Shown here: positions 1 through 8,641 of the stretch, one piece after another
Layout: the number at the start of each line of letters is the position of its first letter
Position numbering within the stretch: position 1 is the first letter of the stretch
NCBI GenBank assembly: GCA_030682575.1
Contig: JAUXNX010000023.1
Location: 174,590-238,589 of the forward strand
Length of the DNA: 64,000 nucleotides
From: Gammaproteobacteria bacterium
GTDB lineage: Bacteria; Pseudomonadota; Gammaproteobacteria; Pseudomonadales; Pseudohongiellaceae
Reading direction: 5' to 3'
Made by a program: the position numbers and the translations under genes
Notes under the pieces: model-generated
What the model saw: only the letters and a program-made list of their open reading frames with translations
What the model was told of the DNA's origin: nothing
Databases searched by the model: none

Positions 1-415
1 ATGACACCGTGTCGATGGCAATCACATTGAGTTTGTCGAAACGGGCCAGGTCTGCGCCGTGTTTGATCCACCATGGCCCGGCGTTGCGCGGTTGGTAGGT
101 GTAGATGAACACTTCGTCGGCGCGGCCACAGGCCTTGCGGATGCGCTTCTCGTCCGGCTGGCCCAGATCGATCCAGGTGGTGATGTGGTCAGTCAGGTCC
201 TTGTCCCAGATGTCTGGTTCATCTTCGGTGCTGATGCCCTTGGTGAAGCTCAGCCTTTCGCTTGCATGCAAGGCGAAGGCAACGATGCGCACCATGGTGC
301 GTTCGTCGGTTTCCGAAGGATGTTGTGCCACCGTGAGCTGGTAAGTCTCGTAATGGTGCCGGTTCATATCCGAAATCGTGAGTTCGGCCTTGAGGACTGT
401 CGATTTTGTTGCCAT
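1..415 (-). CDS. yaeQ: YaeQ family protein (3' end beyond window)
   Basis: Partial gene: 138 residues are visible and the C-terminus lies outside the left edge. The start ATG is at 415. The translation begins MATKSTVLKAELTISDMN and contains HPSETDERTMVRIVAFALHA, DEPDIW, DLGQPDEKRIRKACGRA and PWWIKHG, which matches the E. coli YaeQ layout (HPSET, DDEPEAW, GLPDERRIKKAC, IWW). The family has a PD-(D/E)XK nuclease-like fold; its role is not well defined and it has been described as a high-copy suppressor of transcription-antitermination defects. It lies 12 nt downstream of a DoxX gene on the same strand, so it is probably the last visible gene of the leftward unit starting near 2181. Confidence 0.9.
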   Translation of the reverse strand, partial: MATKSTVLKAELTISDMNRHHYETYQLTVAQHPSETDERTMVRIVAFALHASERLSFTKGISTEDEPDIWDKDLTDHITTWIDLGQPDEKRIRKACGRADEVFIYTYQPRNAGPWWIKHGADLARFDKLNVIAIDTVS

Positions 416-427
416 GTCAGGTTCTTC

Positions 428-844
428 TTACTTTGCTTTTCTGTTGTCCAGGCTGTATGCCCCCGCGCCCAGTCCGCTCATCACAAGCAGGCCCGCGATG
501 ATACCCAGATTCTTCACAAAGTTCTGCGTCTCGTGGCTGCGTTGCAGTCCGGCCTCCATGTCCCAGAAGTCGTGCATGACGATGCTGATGACAAGCGTGA
601 GACCCGCCAGCAGGAACGCGGCGATCTGTGTCTTGTATCCGACGATCAGAGCCGCACCGCCGCCGAGCTGAATGATGATGGTCAGTACGAGAAAGAACGG
701 AATCATGATCATGTCGTGGGCAGCCATGTAGTCGGCGGTGCCCTGATAGTTGAAGATTTTCATCAGGCCGCCGGGCAGGATGAAATACAGGCCAAGAATG
801 ATGCGACCGGCGAGGGGACAGAGGCTGGCGAATTGGTTGATCAT
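428..844 (-). CDS. DoxX family membrane protein
   Basis: A 138-residue protein starting MINQFASLCPLAGRIILG. I chose the ATG at 844 because AAGGG precedes it at a good distance; the frame is open further upstream but that extension overlaps the neighbouring gene. Four hydrophobic segments and the glycine-rich first helix (GRIILGLYFILPGGLMKI) followed by a short amphipathic region are typical of DoxX/YphA proteins. Members are inner-membrane proteins of uncertain function, some linked to quinone or thiol stress. It sits between YaeQ (12 nt downstream) and the YkgJ-type protein (31 nt upstream), all on the minus strand. Substrate or partner cannot be told from sequence. Confidence 0.85.
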   Translation of the reverse strand: MINQFASLCPLAGRIILGLYFILPGGLMKIFNYQGTADYMAAHDMIMIPFFLVLTIIIQLGGGAALIVGYKTQIAAFLLAGLTLVISIVMHDFWDMEAGLQRSHETQNFVKNLGIIAGLLVMSGLGAGAYSLDNRKAK

Positions 845-875
845 TTTATTACCCTTGTTGTTGAGAGTTGTGAGT

Positions 876-1574
876 TCAAGAAACTGCTGCAGCCTTGCTG
901 AATGCCTTTTTGCCTTTTCTCCAGCGTTTCTCGGGCTTGTTGTCTGTGAATGTCTCCAGCAGTGCGGTGCTGAGATCGTACAACCCTGCATCCAGCCCTG
1001 CACGTTCGATGCCTTCCCGCGCTCCAGCTATCGCGGCCAATGCACGCATGCCGACCTGCGGCTCTTCGGGATTGGGAATCGAGATGTCTTCCGGATGTTC
1101 GTAGGATTGTTTGCATAGCGCCACATTCAGCGAGTGATGTTTGCGGCACATCGCAGGTCGCACGTCATAAATCGAACACGCACCATCGACGAGCAGTGGG
1201 CATTGGATGTTGCTCGAGAGATGTTGCGCCGTTGTCATATGAGCGATTCGCGCCGCGTTTTCGCGTGCAGCAACCAGAATCGATTCTACCCGCTCTGCGG
1301 GAAGTCTTGTCTGCATCCATGTGCTGATCAGAAATATTTCGTTGGCGCTCGCCGAGACCTTGTAATAACAGCAGTAGTCACAGCCGCGCTGACAATCCAC
1401 CTGCGTTTTAGTGGCGGCCATGCTCGATGCAATGACAGCGTCGAGTCGCATGTAATGATCGCGCGTTGCCTTGCCCAGCTTGCTGCCTTCCTTGTTGCCG
1501 GCACAGGCCTGCTCCAGCGCGCGGCTCTCCTGTTGGCGAATCTTCAATGGGGCTTCGACGCTGACTGGTTGCAT
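876..1574 (-). CDS. YkgJ-type cysteine cluster protein
   Basis: A 232-residue soluble protein. A cysteine cluster near residues 61-69 (CQRGCDYCCYY), then a CSIYDVRPAMCRKHHS segment around residues 130-145, are the signature of the YkgJ/CxxCxxCC family, thought to bind zinc or iron. No enzyme activity is established for the family. The first ATG at 1574 lacks an obvious ribosome-binding site, so the true start could be the ATG inside the N-terminal region (MRLDAVIASS), just before the metal cluster. It belongs to the leftward run DUF2058-YkgJ-DoxX-YaeQ with gaps of 12-58 nt. Confidence 0.85.
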   Translation of the reverse strand: MQPVSVEAPLKIRQQESRALEQACAGNKEGSKLGKATRDHYMRLDAVIASSMAATKTQVDCQRGCDYCCYYKVSASANEIFLISTWMQTRLPAERVESILVAARENAARIAHMTTAQHLSSNIQCPLLVDGACSIYDVRPAMCRKHHSLNVALCKQSYEHPEDISIPNPEEPQVGMRALAAIAGAREGIERAGLDAGLYDLSTALLETFTDNKPEKRWRKGKKAFSKAAAVS

Positions 1575-1632
1575 AGGATTGGACGTGACATTGGGGCGCC
1601 AAAAAGTGCGGCGCGAAAGACAAGGGCCGGGT

Positions 1633-2181
1633 TTACCACATCAGATCATCAGGTACCTTGAAGTCTGCATAAGGGTCGTCTTCTGCGGTGCCATCCGCTG
1701 CCTTCTGCTGTTCGTTGCACACGATCACGAAGGACGGATCGCGCAGTTGGATCTTCAGCGCCGCTGCCTGCGGCACGATCTCGTATTTGTCATCCAGTTT
1801 CACGATGGCGAGAAGACCCAGGCTGAGGTGTTCCAGTGTAAGGTTGTCCACGTGCAGAGATTTGATCTTCCTGTCGTCCACGAAGTTGTACACCACGTCG
1901 CCGTTGTTCTTTGGTTGACGATTCATGGTGATGATTTGTCTGATCTGCGCGGCAATGGCTCTGGCCTCGGCTGCCTTGTTCTGTTCACGGGCGAGTTGCC
2001 GATCCCGATCGGCCTTTTCCGCCAGCGTCTTGAGAGCCGCTTCCCTGGTCTCGTCCACGACGCCGACCTTGCTGTGCTGTTGTGCGCGAGTCTGTTTGCG
2101 TTTCTCGCTGTTGCTCTTCTTGAGCTGTTTTTCCTTGACCAGGCCGGCCTTGAGTAATTGTTCCTGCAGGGAGATTGCCAC
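1633..2181 (-). CDS. DUF2058 family protein (YaiL-like)
   Basis: A 182-residue, highly charged cytoplasmic protein beginning MAISLQEQLLKAGLVKEKQ. The start is GTG at 2181, preceded by GAGG 7-8 nt upstream. The N-terminal half is a lysine/arginine-rich helical region (KQLKKSNSEKRKQTRAQQ); the C-terminal half has the conserved YNFVDDRKIKSLHV and FVIVCNEQQ stretches. This is the arrangement of DUF2058 (E. coli YaiL), a gammaproteobacterial family with a proposed nucleic-acid-associated role but no firm function. It is the first gene of the leftward group that continues through YkgJ, DoxX and YaeQ. Confidence 0.88.
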   Translation of the reverse strand: MAISLQEQLLKAGLVKEKQLKKSNSEKRKQTRAQQHSKVGVVDETREAALKTLAEKADRDRQLAREQNKAAEARAIAAQIRQIITMNRQPKNNGDVVYNFVDDRKIKSLHVDNLTLEHLSLGLLAIVKLDDKYEIVPQAAALKIQLRDPSFVIVCNEQQKAADGTAEDDPYADFKVPDDLMW

Positions 2182-2364
2182 GTTTGTACCTCGTTCCTGA
2201 GCGGTGCTGCGAATTCAGGGCAGGGGAGTATGCCTGCCGAATAGGAAATCATGTGCGGGGAATCATGTCAGGATGCACGGTTGTCAGCAAGTGCATCATA
2301 GGTTAGTTTACGGGCCACACAGCGGTGTCTGGTTGCCCTGTCCAATACAACAAGAACTGACACC

Positions 2365-3576
2365 ATGAGTCACAAATACACCATCACTTTCGTCTTCGCG
2401 ACACTGCTTATCGATTCCATCGGTTTTGGCATCATCCTCCCTGTCATGCCCCAGCTCATCATGGGTGTTTCCGGCGAAGGTCTCTCCAGCGCCGCTCGCT
2501 ACGGTGGCTGGTTGATGATGGTGTACGCGCTGATGCAGTTCTTCTTCTCGCCAATCATGGGCAATGTCTCGGACCGTTTCGGGCGCCGACCGGTACTGTT
2601 GATTTCTCTGCTGTTGCTTGGCATCGACTATCTCGTCATGGCGTGGGCGCCCACGCTGTTCTGGCTCTTCATCGGCAGGATGGTCGCCGGGATCGCGGCC
2701 TCAACCTACAGTACCTGCTATGCCGTCATTGCCGACACTACACCGACCGAGAAGCGTGCACAGACGTTCGGATTGGTGGGCGCGGCGTTCGGGCTGGGAT
2801 TCATTATCGGGCCGGTGATAGGGGGTATTCTCGGTGAGTACGGCGAACGTGTGCCGTTCGTGGCAGCCGCGTGCCTGGCCTTTGCCAATCTCATCTTCGG
2901 ATTCTTCGTCATGCCCGAGACCCTGCCGAAGGAGAATCGTCGTCCCTTCGATATCCGGCGTGCCAACCCCACCGGCACACTGATGGCGCTGCGCAAGTAT
3001 CCGATGGTCATTGGCATGATCAGCGCCCTGTTTCTGTTCATGATGGGGCATCATGCTTTGCCCAGCACCTGGACCTATTACACGATTGAGAAATTCCAGT
3101 GGAGCGAGAGTCAGGTCGGTTACTCCTTCGCCTTTGTCGGCATGTTGATGGTACTGACCCAGGCGGTGCTGCTGCGCAAGGTGTTGCCGATCATCGGGCA
3201 ACACAAGGCGGCGTGGATGGGCTTTGTGTTCTGCATCATTTCCTTTGTCGGCTATGCATTCGCGGGCAGCGGTTACGTGCTGTATATCTTCATGATTCCG
3301 GGAGCTTTGCAGGGCTTTGTGATGCCGTCGATCAACGGCATCATGTCCGGGCATATCCCGGCCAACTCTCAAGGGGAGTTGCAGGGCGGACTGGCGAGCA
3401 TGTCGAGCCTGACAGCGATCCTGAGTCCGCCGCTGATGACGGGCACGTTCGCATTCTTCACGGCCGCGAGCACGCCACTCTATTTTCCGGGAGCATCGTT
3501 CTTCCTGGCGGCAGTGCTGACTGTGTGCAGCCTGCTGGTGTTCATGCGTGCCGAGGCGCGCTGGAACAAACCTTAG
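2365..3576 (+). CDS. MFS drug transporter, TetA/TCR-like
   Basis: A 403-residue inner-membrane protein with twelve predicted helices. Diagnostic stretches are the cytoplasmic loop GNVSDRFGRRPVLL between helices 2 and 3 (motif A), motif C in helix 5 (GAAFGLGFIIGPVIGG) and the FATLLIDSIGFGIILPVMP start, all typical of the drug:H+ antiporter-1 group containing class A-G TetA proteins. The likely role is proton-driven efflux, but resistance to tetracycline cannot be inferred from the family alone because chromosomal homologues are common. It is divergent from the DUF2058 gene and followed after 52 nt by an acyltransferase gene. Confidence 0.88.
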   Translation: MSHKYTITFVFATLLIDSIGFGIILPVMPQLIMGVSGEGLSSAARYGGWLMMVYALMQFFFSPIMGNVSDRFGRRPVLLISLLLLGIDYLVMAWAPTLFWLFIGRMVAGIAASTYSTCYAVIADTTPTEKRAQTFGLVGAAFGLGFIIGPVIGGILGEYGERVPFVAAACLAFANLIFGFFVMPETLPKENRRPFDIRRANPTGTLMALRKYPMVIGMISALFLFMMGHHALPSTWTYYTIEKFQWSESQVGYSFAFVGMLMVLTQAVLLRKVLPIIGQHKAAWMGFVFCIISFVGYAFAGSGYVLYIFMIPGALQGFVMPSINGIMSGHIPANSQGELQGGLASMSSLTAILSPPLMTGTFAFFTAASTPLYFPGASFFLAAVLTVCSLLVFMRAEARWNKP

Positions 3577-3628
3577 CGACGGATCGCGTGACTCGCACAG
3601 GCATCGCAATAAAACTATAACAACCGCA

Positions 3629-5062
3629 ATGGGGATCGCCGTGTTTGACTCGACCGTCGTATTGCCTGTGTGGATTTTTGTCCTGTTGCTGCTTGCCGCC
3701 GGTTATGCGGTGATCATGAGCGTGTTGTTTCCGAGTGTGCGCTGGTACGTCAGGCGCCGCCTCAATCGCGCGGTGGACAAGCTCAACACCAATCTGCAGA
3801 TTCGTATTCGCCCGTTGCAGCGCACGCGGCGCCAGGTGCTTATCGATCAACTCATGTTCGATCAGGAAGTGATCGCGATGATCGAGCAGCAGGCGCGCCA
3901 GGACAATATTCCCCGTGATGTACTGCAACAGCGTGTGAAGCACTATGCGCGGGAGATCGTCCCTTCGTTCAATGCCTATGTGTATTACCGTGCGGTGTAC
4001 TGGATCGCCAAGAAACTCTCGCGCTTCATCTATCGTGTGCGGGTGGCCGCGGCCGACTCCGTGCTGCTGCGCACGATTGATCCGGACGCCACGGTGGTAT
4101 TCGTGATGAACCATCGCAGCAACATGGACTACGTACTCATCAGTTATCTCGCCGCCGAACGTGTAACGCTGTCCTTTGCTGTGGGGGAGTGGGCGCGCAT
4201 CTTTCCACTGGACATGCTCATTCGCGCGATGGGGGCGTTCTTCGTGCGGCGGGGTTCGCAGAATCCACTGTATCGCAAGGTGCTGGAACGTTACGTGTGC
4301 ATGGCGACACAGAGCGGTGTGTGTCAGGCGGTGTTCCTTGAGGGTGGTCTCAGTCGTGATGGGCGGATGGGTGAGCCGAAACTGGGCTTTCTCGATTACA
4401 TGCTGCGCAACTACGACTGGCAGACAGACCGCGCTGTCGTCTTCGTGCCAGTGGGCATCAACTATGATCGCGTGCTGGAAGATCAGAATATGGTGGAGTG
4501 GGAGAACCGGCACAGTCGTCAGAGTGCGCGACAGAACCTTGGAAAGGCCTGGCAATTTCTGAGCAACAATCTGTTTGAAAGTTCCCGTGCACGCTGGCAG
4601 CGATTCGGTTACGCCAGTGTGAATTTTGGCGTGCCGATTTCGATGCGCGAGTATTGCAGTACCAACGCGGTTGATTTCAAACATTTGAGCAAGGAGCAGC
4701 GCATAGTAAAGATTGCCGAGCTGGCCAACGTGCTCATGGATGCACTGCGTTATGTGATGCCCATCATTCCTGTGCCGGTCATTGCCTCGGTATTGTTGCG
4801 CGCCGGAGAGGAGTCACTGACCTCGCTGGAGATCGTCAGTCGCTGCGATGAACTGCTTGATGAAATGATTGCCCATGGCGCCGCCATGAAGGCGGAGGAG
4901 AAGCCGCGCTCGCGCACACTCTCCAACAGTCTGGAACAGATGAGCGGGCGTGAACTTGTGCTGGAAGAGGACGATCGCTTCCGAATCAATCCAGAGCATC
5001 GGGCGCTGGTGCAGTATTATGCGAACTCCATTGCGCACTGGTTGCGACAGGCTGATGTGTAA
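3629..5062 (+). CDS. PlsB-like membrane acyltransferase
   Basis: A 477-residue protein. I placed the start at the ATG at 3629 so that the chain begins with a transmembrane helix (LPVWIFVLLLLAAGYAVI); the open frame extends upstream into the MFS gene without support. All four glycerol-phosphate acyltransferase blocks are visible: NHRSNMDY (H162 and D167 form HX4D), GAFFVRRG, FLEGGLSRDGR and VPVGINYD. The glycerol-phosphate binding block reads EGGLSRDGR where PlsB has EGGRSRTGR. Known PlsB proteins are about 800 residues, so this is a shorter relative, plausibly acylating glycerol-3-phosphate or lysophosphatidate at the inner membrane. It is followed by a convergent phosphatase gene. Confidence 0.8.
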   Translation: MGIAVFDSTVVLPVWIFVLLLLAAGYAVIMSVLFPSVRWYVRRRLNRAVDKLNTNLQIRIRPLQRTRRQVLIDQLMFDQEVIAMIEQQARQDNIPRDVLQQRVKHYAREIVPSFNAYVYYRAVYWIAKKLSRFIYRVRVAAADSVLLRTIDPDATVVFVMNHRSNMDYVLISYLAAERVTLSFAVGEWARIFPLDMLIRAMGAFFVRRGSQNPLYRKVLERYVCMATQSGVCQAVFLEGGLSRDGRMGEPKLGFLDYMLRNYDWQTDRAVVFVPVGINYDRVLEDQNMVEWENRHSRQSARQNLGKAWQFLSNNLFESSRARWQRFGYASVNFGVPISMREYCSTNAVDFKHLSKEQRIVKIAELANVLMDALRYVMPIIPVPVIASVLLRAGEESLTSLEIVSRCDELLDEMIAHGAAMKAEEKPRSRTLSNSLEQMSGRELVLEEDDRFRINPEHRALVQYYANSIAHWLRQADV

Positions 5063-5126
5063 CAGTTGTCGCGGAATACTTCGCGGCTGACAGAATATCC
5101 ACTGCAGGCTCAAATTGATCTTCGCA

Positions 5127-6677
5127 TCACTCCGGCAGAATCTCGTGCAATACCCGTCCCATGGCGCCGCTGGGCCAGGCGATCTGCAACATGGTAGAGA
5201 GTGTCGGCGCGATGTCATGCACAGCAGCGTCCTGATGGTAGCGACCTGGTCTGACCAGGGTCTGAGGTCCCCAGAAAATCATCGGCACATGCGTGTCATA
5301 GGAGTAGGGCGAGCCGTGGGTGGTGCCAGCCGGACGATTCATCCAGTTGGGCTCGTGCACGACGATGATGTCGCCGGAATTGACACGGCTGAAACCGTTA
5401 CGCACGCGCTGATCAATGCGATCGCCTGCATACAGAGGGCTTTCGAGTTCAGTGCGCGTATACACCCGCGCCACCTGCGGCATTTCTCGCAGCGTCTCCA
5501 CCGCCACGCGCTCCATTTCACTGCGTGGTATGTGTTTTCCCGGAATGGGATCGCGATTGAAGTACATGCTCATCTCTGCGCTGCCCGCGATGTAACTGCC
5601 TTCCCCAAATGCGGCAACGAGGGCAGCGTTAACGGCGTTTCTCTCGTCCTGGGCGTCATAGCGTCCACCGGGCAGACGCCGCGCATTGTTTTCTTCAGGA
5701 GCGGGTGAGACGCCATGATCGGCCGTGAGAACGACCAGCAGGCGGCCGCGCCCCGCATGGCGCTGTGCGCTCTGCATCAACTGGCCGACCTTTTCATCAA
5801 TGGAAAGCATCATGGCACGCATCATCTCGGTTTCTATGCCGTTGGCATGCCCCTGATAGTCCGTCGCAGAAAAGCTCACCGCGAGCAGATCGGTCAGTTT
5901 GTCGTCGCCCAGGTTTTCTTCCTCCATCAGGCGCAGGGCGAAATCCAGCACCATCTGATCGGAGTAAGGCGTCTTGTCCAGTTCTGCGTAGAACTCGTCG
6001 CCGGGTGTGGCTGGCAGTGGCACGCCCTGCCATTCGGCACCAGCGTAACTGTCCGAGGGTTTCGTGGCATTGAAGTCATTGACCCACGCAGGCAGTGCGG
6101 GAAAGTACCAGTTGCTGGAGACAAAATCGCCACTGTCACCGACCCAGTAGGCAGCATCGGCATCACGACCGGCGGGCAGAATTGCACTGCGATCCTTGAG
6201 CGAAACGCCGAAGACCTTGCCACCCTTGCCCGATGCCTTGAGTTCATCGCCAACAGTGGTGACCAGCAAGCGGTGCGGAGACGCACCGGAGGTATTTCCC
6301 AGTGGAGTGGCACTGCGGTCCGTGATGCTCTGCACCGGTCGGCCGTCTGCACGGCTGTAATAGAGATTGCCAGCGATGCCGCTGACGGCAGGCACTGCTC
6401 CGCTGAGGAATGTCGAGTGACCCACTGCGGTCACGGAGGGTGCCGCTTCATAGTGTGCGTTGGTGAAGACTGCGCCTTCCTCGATGAGACGTTGCAGGCC
6501 GCCGTTGAACTCATTGCCATAGCGGGTGAGATAGTCAAAGCGCATCTGGTCGACGACGATGGCCAGCACCAGTGTGGGGGGTTCACCCTTCATGAGCGGA
6601 GCCTGTGCAAGCGCATGGTGGGTAGCGCCGAGCAGGGCGCAGGAAGCAAGCAGGAATCGTGTGAACATGGCAGGCAT
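5127..6677 (-). CDS. exported alkaline phosphatase superfamily enzyme (PafA/NPP-like)
   Basis: A 516-residue precursor. The start at 6677 places a signal peptide at residues 1-25 (FLLASCALLGATHHALAQ, likely cleavage after ALAQ); the upstream open frame lacks coding character. D43 in AIVVDQMRFDYL is the first metal ligand and T83 in SVTAVGHSTFLSG is at the nucleophile position used by PafA and nucleotide pyrophosphatase/phosphodiesterases. TADHGVSPAP near residue 340 supplies later metal ligands. It should hydrolyse phosphate mono- or diesters in the periplasm. The same residues occur in monoesterases and diesterases, so substrate is open. The gene is convergent with the acyltransferase and divergent from the peptide transporter. 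Confidence 0.87.
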   Translation of the reverse strand: MPAMFTRFLLASCALLGATHHALAQAPLMKGEPPTLVLAIVVDQMRFDYLTRYGNEFNGGLQRLIEEGAVFTNAHYEAAPSVTAVGHSTFLSGAVPAVSGIAGNLYYSRADGRPVQSITDRSATPLGNTSGASPHRLLVTTVGDELKASGKGGKVFGVSLKDRSAILPAGRDADAAYWVGDSGDFVSSNWYFPALPAWVNDFNATKPSDSYAGAEWQGVPLPATPGDEFYAELDKTPYSDQMVLDFALRLMEEENLGDDKLTDLLAVSFSATDYQGHANGIETEMMRAMMLSIDEKVGQLMQSAQRHAGRGRLLVVLTADHGVSPAPEENNARRLPGGRYDAQDERNAVNAALVAAFGEGSYIAGSAEMSMYFNRDPIPGKHIPRSEMERVAVETLREMPQVARVYTRTELESPLYAGDRIDQRVRNGFSRVNSGDIIVVHEPNWMNRPAGTTHGSPYSYDTHVPMIFWGPQTLVRPGRYHQDAAVHDIAPTLSTMLQIAWPSGAMGRVLHEILPE

Positions 6678-6833
6678 CCGTATGGCGCTCTCGATTGACG
6701 AGGGGTGCGCTGTTTCAATTGTGCAGGGATTATGGCACACCCACTCCAAAGCCTGCACGGCATGGACCGCCGGATTGCTTCTTTGCATCTGACGCTCTAG
6801 CATCGGGCCATTACCAGTTGAGCAGAAACATTC

Positions 6834-8606
6834 ATGTCCGACACTTCCATGTCTGAGCAGTCCAGGCCAGAGACAGGCGACCCCAGCGATCAGAATACTC
6901 TGTTCGGTCATCCCAGGGGGCTGGTCATCCTGTTCTTTACCGAGATGTGGGAGCGCTTCTCCTACTATGGGATGCGCGCGCTGCTGATCTTCTACCTGAC
7001 TCAGCATTTTCTGTTCACTGACGAGCGTTCCACGGTGCTCTACGGCGCCTACACGGCGCTCGTGTTCGTGATGACCATCATCGGTGGAATGCTCGCTGAT
7101 CGCTATCTCGGACCACGCAAGGCGATCACGTTTGGCGCGATCCTGCTGGTGATTGGGCACAGTGGCATGGCGCTTGAAGGCAGTGGCTCACGGCAGGTCA
7201 TGACCTTCAACGGTGCAGAGTATCGACTGACACTGGATGGCCGTGGTGGCGATGCGCGGCAGATCGTGGTTGCAGATCGGAGTGCTGGTGAACCGGGCCG
7301 TTCTTTCATCAGCTTCAACGAAGGCGCCACGTTGATGCTCATCGAAAATCCCGCTGCAGTCGGATTGCCAGTCCAGGTACCCACCAATGCCTACACACTT
7401 CATGTGGAAACCGAGGCGTTGTACCTGAACATCATGTACCTGTCGCTGGCGCTCATCATCGCGGGCGTGGGATACATCAAGGCCAGCATCTCCACGATTG
7501 TCGGTGATCTCTATGGCTTCGGTGATGCGCGACGCGATTCGGGATTCACGATTTTCTACATGGGCATCAATGTTGGCGCTTTTCTGTCGTCAATTCTGTG
7601 CGGCTGGCTCGGTATCGCGTATGGCTGGAAATACGGCTTCGGATTGGCGGGCATCGGCATGCTGGCAGGGCTCTTCATATTTCTGCGCTATCAACATTGG
7701 CTGGAAGGCAAAGGTGAGCCGCCGAGTGCCGAGAAGCTGCAGCAGAAAGTGCTGGGGCCGATTTCGGTCGAGCATATGTGTTATCTCACTGGCCTCGGCA
7801 TCATCGCAGTGTCCATGTTCCTCGTGATCAACGCCCACGTGATCGACGAGAACCATGTGGGTCTGCTCGGACTGGTCATTCTGGTGCTGCTGGTGGGTTA
7901 TTCCTTCATCGCCTGTCAGGGACAGGAGCGTGATCGCATGCTGGCAGCGCTGTACTTCATACTCGCGCAGATTCCGTTCTGGGCCCTGTTCGAGCAGGCG
8001 GGCTCCTCGCTGAATCTGTTCACCGACAGGTTGGTGGATCGCACCATGCTCGGCATGTCGGTACCGGCGCCAGTGTTTCAAGCGCTCAACGCGGGGTTCA
8101 TCGTCGTCTTCGCGCCCATTCTTGCGTGGTTATGGGTGGTGTTGGCAAGACGCAATCTGAATCCTTCCACGCCAGTGAAGTTCGCGATGGGTGTGTTTCT
8201 GGCAGGGTTGGGTTTTCTCGCACTTGTAGCAGGCATGTCTGCATCCGGAGAGGCTGGCATGACAGCGGTCTATTTCATTTTTCTCATCTACTGGATTCAC
8301 ACCATGGGTGAACTGCTGGTGTCACCTGTGGGGCTTTCTGCAGTCACCAAACTTGCTCCAGCGCGTGCAGTGGGCATGACAATGGGTGCGTGGTTTCTCT
8401 ACAGTGGTTTATCGAATTATCTGGCGGGACTGATTGCGTCGGCCACCGGGGCCGAGACCATCGGCGGGCAACTGACCGATACGGTCGCCGCCAAGGCAAG
8501 CTATGCGGCGGTGTATACGGAGGTGGGTTATATCGCGATGGCGATCGCGGTAGTCATGCTGCTGATTTCACCGGTCATAAAACGCATGATGCATGGTGCA
8601 GATTGA
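6834..8606 (+). CDS. POT/PTR2 family proton-coupled peptide transporter
   Basis: A 590-residue inner-membrane protein. The first helix carries FFTEMWERFSYYG (residues 35-46), the ExxERF proton-coupling motif of the family, and the second PTR2 signature (FTIFYMGINVGAFLSSILCGW) follows near residue 240. About 100 residues between the second and third helix pairs (GNAEYRLTLDGRGG region) form a periplasmic insertion seen in some long bacterial members. Expected function is H+-driven uptake of di- and tripeptides. It lies directly upstream (35 nt) of an M3 oligopeptidase, so uptake and degradation of short peptides may be co-expressed. The ribosome-binding site is weak. Confidence 0.9.
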   Translation: MSDTSMSEQSRPETGDPSDQNTLFGHPRGLVILFFTEMWERFSYYGMRALLIFYLTQHFLFTDERSTVLYGAYTALVFVMTIIGGMLADRYLGPRKAITFGAILLVIGHSGMALEGSGSRQVMTFNGAEYRLTLDGRGGDARQIVVADRSAGEPGRSFISFNEGATLMLIENPAAVGLPVQVPTNAYTLHVETEALYLNIMYLSLALIIAGVGYIKASISTIVGDLYGFGDARRDSGFTIFYMGINVGAFLSSILCGWLGIAYGWKYGFGLAGIGMLAGLFIFLRYQHWLEGKGEPPSAEKLQQKVLGPISVEHMCYLTGLGIIAVSMFLVINAHVIDENHVGLLGLVILVLLVGYSFIACQGQERDRMLAALYFILAQIPFWALFEQAGSSLNLFTDRLVDRTMLGMSVPAPVFQALNAGFIVVFAPILAWLWVVLARRNLNPSTPVKFAMGVFLAGLGFLALVAGMSASGEAGMTAVYFIFLIYWIHTMGELLVSPVGLSAVTKLAPARAVGMTMGAWFLYSGLSNYLAGLIASATGAETIGGQLTDTVAAKASYAAVYTEVGYIAMAIAVVMLLISPVIKRMMHGAD

Positions 8607-8641
8607 GTTCAACGCGAAAGTAACGGCAAAAGGAGCCTGTC

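Noticed and set aside
2365..3576. Calling the MFS gene a tetracycline resistance determinant
   Set aside because: TetA-like MFS proteins are common chromosomal genes. There is no TetR-type regulator or mobile context here.
2701..4684. Long leftward frames opposite the MFS and acyltransferase genes
   Set aside because: They mirror strong family matches on the other strand, have no motif or ribosome-binding site, and read as His/Arg/Gln-rich shadow translations.
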